DNA of 64,000 nucleotides from JABFWF01 sp035539135 (GTDB lineage Bacteria > Pseudomonadota > Gammaproteobacteria > Xanthomonadales > Xanthomonadaceae), in contig DATLJD010000011.1 in NCBI GenBank assembly GCA_035539135.1, forward strand, positions 62,001 to 126,000, given 5' to 3'. Under the pieces are notes generated by a model, which was not told the origin of the DNA, did not search any database, and worked only from the letters and a program-made list of their open reading frames with translations. Positions 58,235 to 64,000 of the stretch are shown piece after piece. Within the stretch, counting starts at the first letter, position 1; each line of letters begins with the position of its first letter. A program made the position numbers and the translations under genes.

Positions 58235-59529
58235 ACGCGACGCCGGCGGACCCGCGCGGGGAGGTGCAACGCCACCTCGCCGCCGGGGACCTGCGCCGCG
58301 CGCGCGAGGTCAGCGCGGCATTGCTAGAACGCGATCCGGCGGACACCGGCGCCCAGGTGCTGCACGCCACGGTGCTGATGGCCGGCGGCGACTGGCGGGC
58401 TGCCGCCGAACTGCTGGAATCCGGCGCGGCCCAGGACGACGCGCCGTACCCGGTCGCCGCGCGCTACGCGATCAGCCGCGCCGCGCTCGGTGACGCGCAG
58501 GCCGCGGCGCCGGCCTTCCGCAAGGCGCTGGCGGCGCGGCCCGCGGACTTCACGTTGCGCCTGGCCTACGGCGAAACCCTGGATGCGCTCGGCGAGGGCG
58601 ACGCTGCCGTGCAGGCCCTGTTCCGTGCGGTCTGCGACGCGCAGAAGCAGGGCCAGTGGCTGTCGGATGCCTCCACGCCGCCCGGTCTGCGCGAGCGGGT
58701 CCGGCAGGCGATGCGCCGGATCGACGCCGGCCGGCAGGCGGCCTTCATGCAGGTGCTGGAGCCGCACGTCGCGGCGTTCGGACCCGATGCCCTGCGACGG
58801 GTGATCGAAGCGCTCGAGATCTACCTCGGCCTGCGCGCCGCGCCGCCGCGCGATCCGCGCCAACAGCCCAAGTTCTTCTGGATGCCGTCGCTGCCGCCGG
58901 TGACCTTCTTCGACCGCGCGCTGTTCCCCTGGTACGAGGCGCTGGAAGCGCGCACCGGCGAAATCCGCGCCGAGGCGCTGGCGCGCCTGCAGGAAGCACG
59001 CGGGCTGGAGCCCTTCCTCGGCACGACCGACAAGGCGGTCGAGGCGGCCTACCTCGCGGGCGACGAGAGCTCGCGCGCCTGGGACGCGTACTTCTTCTTC
59101 CGCCACGGCACGCGCTTCGACGACCACCACGCCGCCTGCCCGCGCACCTCGGCGGCGCTCGACGGCGTGCCGCTCACCCGCATCCGCGAGCACGCGCCGG
59201 AAGTGCTGTATTCGGTGCTGGCGCCGCGCTCGCACATCACCCCGCACCACGGCGTCACCAATACCCGCGTGGTCACCCACCTGCCGCTGGTGATCCCCGA
59301 GGGTGATTGCGCGATCGTGGTCGGCGGCGACACCCACCGCTGGCAGCAGGGCCGCTGCGTCACCTTCGACGACAGCATGCTGCACGAGGCATGGAACCGC
59401 AGCGACGAAACCCGCGTGGTGATGATCCTCGACACCTGGAACCCCTACCTCGAGGAACCCGAGCGGATCGCGCTGGGCGACCTGGTGGAGCGCATCGGCG
59501 ACTTCAACGCAGCCGCCGGCACCCGCTGA
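58231..59529 (+). CDS. Aspartyl/asparaginyl beta-hydroxylase domain protein with N-terminal TPR-like repeats
   Basis: This 432-residue protein has TPR-like helical repeats in residues about 10-135 and an aspartyl/asparaginyl beta-hydroxylase domain in about 270-410. Iron and 2-oxoglutarate residues of that family are present: H339 in TPHHGVTNTR, H385 in DDSMLHEAWNRS and R395 in ETRVVMILDTWNP. As in known AspH proteins, the carboxylate iron ligand is absent, so it should be an active Fe(II)/2OG enzyme hydroxylating a peptide, protein or lipid group. GTG start overlaps the pckG stop (GTGA). It ends 3 bp from the convergent 2OG-Fe(II) oxygenase gene. The substrate is unknown. Confidence 0.9.
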   Translation: MNATPADPRGEVQRHLAAGDLRRAREVSAALLERDPADTGAQVLHATVLMAGGDWRAAAELLESGAAQDDAPYPVAARYAISRAALGDAQAAAPAFRKALAARPADFTLRLAYGETLDALGEGDAAVQALFRAVCDAQKQGQWLSDASTPPGLRERVRQAMRRIDAGRQAAFMQVLEPHVAAFGPDALRRVIEALEIYLGLRAAPPRDPRQQPKFFWMPSLPPVTFFDRALFPWYEALEARTGEIRAEALARLQEARGLEPFLGTTDKAVEAAYLAGDESSRAWDAYFFFRHGTRFDDHHAACPRTSAALDGVPLTRIREHAPEVLYSVLAPRSHITPHHGVTNTRVVTHLPLVIPEGDCAIVVGGDTHRWQQGRCVTFDDSMLHEAWNRSDETRVVMILDTWNPYLEEPERIALGDLVERIGDFNAAAGTR

Positions 59530-59532
59530 CGG

Positions 59533-60099
59533 TCAAAACATCAGGTAGGTCGAGAGGATGTACTTGTCGCCGCTGACCGGCGGCAGTCCGGCGTGCTGGT
59601 ACATCCAGTAGGGCGGGAACACCAGCAGCCGGCCCGCGCGCGGCGCGACCTTGATGCCGAGGTCGGGGAACTCGGTCTCGCCGCCCTCGGCGACGTCGTT
59701 GAGGTACCACAGGAACACCAGGTAGCGGCCGCAGACCTCGTCCAGCGAATCGAAGTGCAGCTGGAAGCCTTCCTGGCCGCCGGGACGGTAGCACTTGAGG
59801 ATCAGGCGATCGGTGCGCGGGCGCATCGGCACCGCGATGCGCAGGCCGACATCGGCGTTGTAGCGCGCCAGCGCCGCCTCGATCTTCGACAGGAAGAAGC
59901 CGCGGAACGCGTCGTCGGCCAGCCGGCCGACGTCGAGCTCGGTCCACTCGCTGTCCTCCAGCCCAGCGCGCACGCCGCGGCCGTTGCGGAAGTGCTGGGC
60001 GACGGTCTGCTCGAAATTCCCCACCAGCTGGGCGCAGAACGGCGCCGGCAACGAATCGTCGTAGACGCGGACGTAGTCGGCGAGCGCCTGCCTGCTCAT
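59533..60099 (-). CDS. 2OG-Fe(II) oxygenase (prolyl-4-hydroxylase-like)
   Basis: This 188-residue protein is a compact double-stranded beta-helix oxygenase. The iron triad is H115-x-D117 (QLHFDSLDE) and H169 (YWMYQHAGLPP), with K179 in VSGDKYILSTYLMF as the 2-oxoglutarate anchor. The GGETEFPDLGIKVAPRAGRLLVFPP segment is typical of P4H-like enzymes acting on peptidyl substrates. No signal peptide is visible, so it acts in the cytoplasm. The ATG overlaps the stop of the upstream TPR-sulfotransferase by 4 nt, so the two are translationally coupled and probably act in one pathway. The substrate is unknown. Confidence 0.92.
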   Translation of the reverse strand: MSRQALADYVRVYDDSLPAPFCAQLVGNFEQTVAQHFRNGRGVRAGLEDSEWTELDVGRLADDAFRGFFLSKIEAALARYNADVGLRIAVPMRPRTDRLILKCYRPGGQEGFQLHFDSLDEVCGRYLVFLWYLNDVAEGGETEFPDLGIKVAPRAGRLLVFPPYWMYQHAGLPPVSGDKYILSTYLMF

Positions 60100-61916
60100 G
60101 CGAAGTCGTAGCCCCAGTGGTCGGCGACCGGCTGCAGGATCGGCAGCGCCGCGTCGAAATGGCGCCGGTAGGCATGCCAGCGCGCTACCGCGCGGGTGTT
60201 GACCGGCTCGATCACCTGCGAGTAGCTCGGCGTGCTGATGTAGCCCTTGCGCGCGGCGTGCTCGGAAAAGCGGGCGAGCGGCGCGCGGTCGGCGATCCGC
60301 AGGAATTCGGCGATCCGTCCCACCTGCGCGGGGAAGTCGGCGCAGGTCTCCTCGTAGCGGAGCTGCAGCACCTCCGGGCGGAGCAGGTCCTGGTGGTGGA
60401 TCCAGTTGCGCATCGCGTTGACGTAGCTCTTCGCCAGCCGCTCCAGGCTGGAGCACAGGACCATGAAGGCCGGCGAGCGGAAGTTCTGCATGTAGCAGCT
60501 CAGCACCACGTCGCAGGGATGGCGCAGCGCGAGGATAATGCGCGCGGCCGGGAACATCCGCCGGATCACCGGCAGCCGCAGCAGGTTAAGCGGGTTCTTG
60601 TCGACCAGGGTCTGCCCCGGACCGACGTCGAGGATGCGGCCGACCTCCTGCCAGTACACGGCGCGCATGCGCGCGACCTCGTCGGAGGACAGCCGGTCGA
60701 GCTGGTGCGGGTAGTCGTGCCCGAGCGCCTGCATTTCCTCGATGCAGCGCTGCAGGATCGGCTGCTCGTCCATCGAGACGAAGCCCGGGTGGGCGTCGAG
60801 CATCTGCTCCAGCATGGTGGTGCCGGAACGCGGGAAGCCGACGATGAAGACCGGCTGCGGGCCCTCGGCCTCGCGCGCCGCGGCGAAGCCGCATTCCTCC
60901 GGCTGCATCAGCCGGGTTGCGATCTGCAGCGGCTCCTCGCCGCTGTGGGCGACCGCGGGCACGATCTCCGCCGCGAGCGCGAAATGGATCGCGTGCGCCT
61001 GCGCAAGCGCTTCCATCGCAGCGTCGGGCCGGCCCTGCTTGTCGGCGATCGCGCCGAGGGTGAACAGAGCGCTCGCGCGTGCGGTGTCGGGCAACTTGCC
61101 CGCAAGCAGTTCCTCGGTGAGCGCCTGCGCCCGCGGGTAGTCCTTCGCCCGCATCGCCAGCGCGCCCTCCACGGTCAGGATGTCGCTGCGCAGGTCGGGA
61201 TCGTCCGCTCCCGGCGCGGCGCGCACGCGGTCGAGCAGGGCGCGGGCCTCGTCGAGGCGGTTGGTGCGCTCGCGCAGCATCGCCAGGCGCGCCAGCGCGC
61301 GGCCGTCGCCCGGGCCCAGCGTGCGCGGATCCAGCACCTGTTCGGCGTCCTCGGTGCGGCCGACGTGGATCAGCGCCATCGCCAGGTCGTGGCGTAGTTC
61401 GCCCTCGGCCTCGGCCCAGCGTTCGCGTGGCGGGATCAATTGTTCGGCGCGGCGCAGGTCGCCGCACTCGAAACAGGCGATCGCCGCGTGGATGGCGCCG
61501 GGCAGGAAGGTTGGGTCGGCCTCCACCGCATCGAGGAAACGGTGGCGGGCCGCGCCCAGCCGGCCCATGTCCAGCATCAGCAGGCCGAGATTGGCCAGCG
61601 TGCTTGCGGCCCTGGGCGCGAGCTCCAGCGAGCGTCCGAAGGCGGCCTCGGCCTCGGCGTAGCGGCCGGCCAGGCGCAGCATGTAGCCGAGGTTGGCCCA
61701 GTATTCGGGGGTCCGCGGGTAGGCTCGGGTGAGGGCCTCGAAGGCCTCGGCCGCCTGCGTGTGGCGCCCCGCGGCGTGTTCGGCCATCGCCAGCACGGTC
61801 AGTGCGGCCTCGTCGGCCGGGCGCGATTCCAGCACCCGCCGGCAGCCCAGCGCGGCGTCGCCGAAGCGGCCGGTCCGGTAGGCGGCGATGGCATCGTCCA
61901 ACGTGCTGGCCTGCAT
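60096..61916 (-). CDS. TPR-repeat sulfotransferase
   Basis: The 606-residue protein joins an N-terminal tetratricopeptide array (about residues 1-315, with clear units such as PEYWANLGYMLRLAGRYAEA) to a PAPS-dependent sulfotransferase (about 350-590). The 5'-phosphosulfate loop is G360-FPRSGTT-367 and the 3'-phosphate site is R465-HPCDVVLS-473. The TPR part suggests that it recognises a protein or peptide, and tyrosine sulfation is possible by analogy with other TPR-linked sulfotransferases. No signal or membrane segment is seen. It lies between a TonB-dependent receptor gene, with an intrinsic terminator in between, and the 2OG oxygenase gene that it overlaps by 4 nt. Confidence 0.93.
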   Translation of the reverse strand: MQASTLDDAIAAYRTGRFGDAALGCRRVLESRPADEAALTVLAMAEHAAGRHTQAAEAFEALTRAYPRTPEYWANLGYMLRLAGRYAEAEAAFGRSLELAPRAASTLANLGLLMLDMGRLGAARHRFLDAVEADPTFLPGAIHAAIACFECGDLRRAEQLIPPRERWAEAEGELRHDLAMALIHVGRTEDAEQVLDPRTLGPGDGRALARLAMLRERTNRLDEARALLDRVRAAPGADDPDLRSDILTVEGALAMRAKDYPRAQALTEELLAGKLPDTARASALFTLGAIADKQGRPDAAMEALAQAHAIHFALAAEIVPAVAHSGEEPLQIATRLMQPEECGFAAAREAEGPQPVFIVGFPRSGTTMLEQMLDAHPGFVSMDEQPILQRCIEEMQALGHDYPHQLDRLSSDEVARMRAVYWQEVGRILDVGPGQTLVDKNPLNLLRLPVIRRMFPAARIILALRHPCDVVLSCYMQNFRSPAFMVLCSSLERLAKSYVNAMRNWIHHQDLLRPEVLQLRYEETCADFPAQVGRIAEFLRIADRAPLARFSEHAARKGYISTPSYSQVIEPVNTRAVARWHAYRRHFDAALPILQPVADHWGYDFA

Positions 61917-61927
61917 GGAAGCCCCGC

Positions 61928-61961
61928 AAAGAAAAGGGCCGCACGGTTTCCCGTGCGGCCC
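61928..61961 (-). terminator. Intrinsic terminator after the TonB-dependent receptor gene
   Basis: Read on the minus strand, an 11-bp perfect stem (arms 61961-61951 and 61946-61936, GGGCCGCACGG/CCGTGCGGCCC) with loop GAAA is followed by TTTTCTTT at 61935-61928. It is the clearest factor-independent terminator in the window and lies only 12 bp before the sulfotransferase start. Confidence 0.9.
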
Positions 61962-61987
61962 CGAAGTCTAGCAATTGCCTCGATGGA

Positions 61988-64000
61988 TCAGAACTTGACG
62001 GTGTAACGGGCCCAGAAGTAGCGGCCGACCGCGTCGAAGCTGCTGACGTCGGTGTTGGCGTTGAGCACGTTGTTCTGGAACATCATCGGCGGCTGCTTGT
62101 CGAACACGTTGTCCACGCCGACCTCGATCCGCGAGTTGATCGAGGGCAGGGCATAACCGACGTTCAGGCTGTGCAGCGTGTAGCTGCCGTAGTTCAGCTC
62201 GACGCCCGGGATGCCGCCGTCGGCGCTGGTGCCCTGGCGGACGTCCGCGTTGCCGAGGTCGAACGGCCCGATGTAGCGCATGCGCCAGCTCGCGCTCCAG
62301 TCACCCATGGACCAGTTGGTGAACAGGCGGCCACGGATACGCGAGTACATGCCGTAATCCTTGTTGTAGTGGCCGGCGATGTGCACGATCGGATCCAGGT
62401 CGCTGCCCGTATCGACGTCGTTGTCCCAACGCGCGATGTAGGTGCTGTCCAGGCCGAAGGTCCAGCTGCCGAACGCGGTGTCGGGCAGGCGGTAGCGGAG
62501 CGCCAGGTCCCAGCCCTTCACGTCCAGGCGGCCGAGGTTGACGGTCGGCTGCGCGATGAAGTTGATCTGGCCGTCCGTGAAGCGGTTGATGAACGGGCAG
62601 AACGGGCTGTTGTTGTCGTTGTAGCAGGCGTTGAGCACGGTCTGCGCGCCGACGGTGACGATGTTGTCGTCCAGGAACATGCGCCAGTAGTCGAGGCTCG
62701 CCGAGAAGCCCGGCAGCCAGCTCGGGTCGTACACCAGGCCCCAGTCGAACGACTTGCCCTGCTCGGGCTGCAGGTCGTAACCGGCGGCGACCGAACCGGA
62801 CACGACGCCGTTGGTCTGGCTCAGGCCGGTCGAGGTGATGCCACCCGCCGGGATGTTGGTGGCGCCCGTGGCCGGACCGCAGGCCGCGGCATGCGCCGGG
62901 TCGTTGGTGTAGCCCACGCACGGATCGTCCGCCGTCGGCGCGTTGCCCTGCGGACCCGCGAACAGGTCGCCGATGCTCGGCGCGCGGAAGACCTCGGCCA
63001 CCGTGCCGCGCAGCAGCAGGTCGTCCATCGGACGCCATTCCACCTGCAGCTTGCTGTTGGTGGTGCCGCCGAAGTTGCTGTAGTCGGAGTAGCGGGTACC
63101 GAAGGTCACGTTCAGCGCCTTGGCGAAGGCCACGTCCTTCAGCACCGGGACGAACAGCTCGGCGTACAGCTCGCCGACGTCGAAGCCGCCGTGCAGCGGG
63201 GTCGAGCAGGCTTCCTGCGAGATCGAGCAGGTGCCGTCCGGACGCGCGATCGCGGTGTAGTCCACCTCGCTGCGCTGGTACTCCTTGCGCCACGCCGCGC
63301 CGAACGCCAGCTGGGCTGCGCCCGCCGGCAGGTCGAACAGCTCGCCCGAGGCGTTGGCCTCGAAGCCGCGCTGCACGTAGGTGGTGGAGTAGATCGGACG
63401 CGACTCGAACGCCGACAGCGTGGCGATCGTCTGCGGATCGTTGATGTTGAACACGTTGAGCGGGGTGCAGGCCGTCAGCGGGATCGGGTTGGCCGGCGTG
63501 CCGCAGGTCACGATGCCGGTGGCCGGATCGAGGAACGACGGGCCCAGCGCGTCAGCCAGACCGGCGTAGTCCATGTAGCCGTAGCTCTGGTTGTACTGCG
63601 AGATGTGGCCGTAGTTCAGCGCGAAGTCCCACTTCCAGGTCTCGCCGAGGAAGCCTTCCAGGCCGGCGACCAGCTGGTCGGTGGTGGTGCTGTACAGCGA
63701 GCGGCGCTGGCCGACCGAGGTCCAGCGGCTGCGGAAGTCCTGGCCGTTGATCGTGTCGTTGCGGCCGAAGTCGACGCCGAACGGGTTGTAGTAGTTGTCG
63801 GCCGAGATCACCACCGCGTCACCGCGGGCGTCGAACGGCAGCGCGGCGATCGCGAAGTTCGCCGAGGTCTTGTTGTGGTAGTACTCGATGAAGCCGTTGA
63901 CGTCGTCGGTCATCTGGTAGTTGCCCAGGAAGAACGCGTTGGTGCGCTCCTGCGGGGTCATCACCAGGTTGACCGCCTGGTAGTTGTAGGCGTCCTCGGA
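61988..64000 (-). CDS. TonB-dependent receptor, N-terminal part outside the window
   Basis: This is the C-terminal ~670 residues of an outer-membrane TonB-dependent receptor, which imports a ligand using TonB/ExbBD energy. The open frame runs off the right edge, so the signal peptide, TonB box and plug are not seen. Alternating beta-strand signatures fill the sequence (VNGFIEYYHNK, LAFGAAWRKEYQRSEVDY, VTFGTRYSDYSNFGG, VEWRPMDDLLLRGTVAEVFRAPSIGDLF). It ends in YFWARYTVKF, with the terminal Phe needed for BAM insertion. Cys pairs in extracellular loops (CGTP...CTP, CSISQEACS) may form disulfides. A strong terminator follows. The ligand is unknown; siderophores, peptides or glycans are all possible. 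Confidence 0.95.
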   Translation of the reverse strand, partial: SEDAYNYQAVNLVMTPQERTNAFFLGNYQMTDDVNGFIEYYHNKTSANFAIAALPFDARGDAVVISADNYYNPFGVDFGRNDTINGQDFRSRWTSVGQRRSLYSTTTDQLVAGLEGFLGETWKWDFALNYGHISQYNQSYGYMDYAGLADALGPSFLDPATGIVTCGTPANPIPLTACTPLNVFNINDPQTIATLSAFESRPIYSTTYVQRGFEANASGELFDLPAGAAQLAFGAAWRKEYQRSEVDYTAIARPDGTCSISQEACSTPLHGGFDVGELYAELFVPVLKDVAFAKALNVTFGTRYSDYSNFGGTTNSKLQVEWRPMDDLLLRGTVAEVFRAPSIGDLFAGPQGNAPTADDPCVGYTNDPAHAAACGPATGATNIPAGGITSTGLSQTNGVVSGSVAAGYDLQPEQGKSFDWGLVYDPSWLPGFSASLDYWRMFLDDNIVTVGAQTVLNACYNDNNSPFCPFINRFTDGQINFIAQPTVNLGRLDVKGWDLALRYRLPDTAFGSWTFGLDSTYIARWDNDVDTGSDLDPIVHIAGHYNKDYGMYSRIRGRLFTNWSMGDWSASWRMRYIGPFDLGNADVRQGTSADGGIPGVELNYGSYTLHSLNVGYALPSINSRIEVGVDNVFDKQPPMMFQNNVLNANTDVSSFDAVGRYFWARYTVKF

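Overview
The window is a gene-dense, very GC-rich chromosomal segment of a gammaproteobacterium. It most likely comes from the Lysobacteraceae (Xanthomonadaceae), for example a Lysobacter- or Luteimonas-like genus. This rests on the type II secretion order M-N-D (the xps arrangement, with N between M and D), the gene order of the rib, dcw and lpxC-dciA-M23-secA blocks, a large TonB-dependent receptor, and families of palindromic intergenic repeats. It is inferred from gene order and protein families, not from a search.

Layout. 1-5.2 kb: the 3' end of a type II secretion operon (xpsM fragment, xpsN, secretin xpsD), then two family-2 glycosyltransferase genes. 5.4-7.9 kb (minus): ettA and pyrF. 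8.1-15.9 kb: glyA, nrdR and the riboflavin block (ribD, a methyltransferase, an FMN riboswitch, ribE, a RibBX-type ribB, ribH), then nusB and thiL. 15.9-16.4 kb: a gene-free mosaic of palindromes. 16.4-20.2 kb (minus): a uracil-DNA-glycosylase-like gene, an FAD-linked 2-hydroxyacid dehydrogenase, yraN and lpoA, divergent from rsmI. 21.2-21.6 kb: RNase P RNA. 21.9-23.0 kb (minus): a Xre-RES toxin-antitoxin pair. 23.3-39.3 kb: the complete dcw division and cell-wall cluster from mraZ to ftsZ. It has a clear promoter, 10-bp-phased MraZ boxes and a consensus DnaA box upstream. 39.5-45.9 kb: lpxC, dciA (minus), an M23 peptidase, secA and a Nudix/ThiE-like fusion. 45.9-53.1 kb: a GMC oxidoreductase (minus), a nucleotide-transporter-like membrane protein, a secreted amidohydrolase, an ECF sigma/anti-sigma/DUF4097 module and a DUF922 protein. 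53.1-58.2 kb: fadE (minus) divergent from a TetR regulator with a shared palindromic operator, then pckG. 58.2-64 kb: an Asp/Asn beta-hydroxylase-like gene facing a minus-strand set of 2OG-Fe(II) oxygenase, TPR-sulfotransferase and a TonB-dependent receptor cut by the window edge.

How the genes work together. Most of the window is core machinery: envelope growth and division, lipid A synthesis, Sec and type II secretion, riboflavin and thiamine cofactors. Genes in the operons overlap by 1-14 nt, which suggests translational coupling. The most unusual part is the right end, where three predicted modifying enzymes (two Fe(II)/2-oxoglutarate oxygenases and a TPR-linked sulfotransferase) sit beside an outer-membrane receptor. 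This looks like a receptor-linked peptide or protein modification module of unknown substrate. Other points of interest are the fadE/tetR operator, the phased MraZ boxes, three hairpins between ftsA and ftsZ, catalytically degenerate domains in RibB and in the Nudix fusion, and a repeated ~96-bp palindromic element. I found no tRNA, rRNA, CRISPR array, insertion sequence or prophage.
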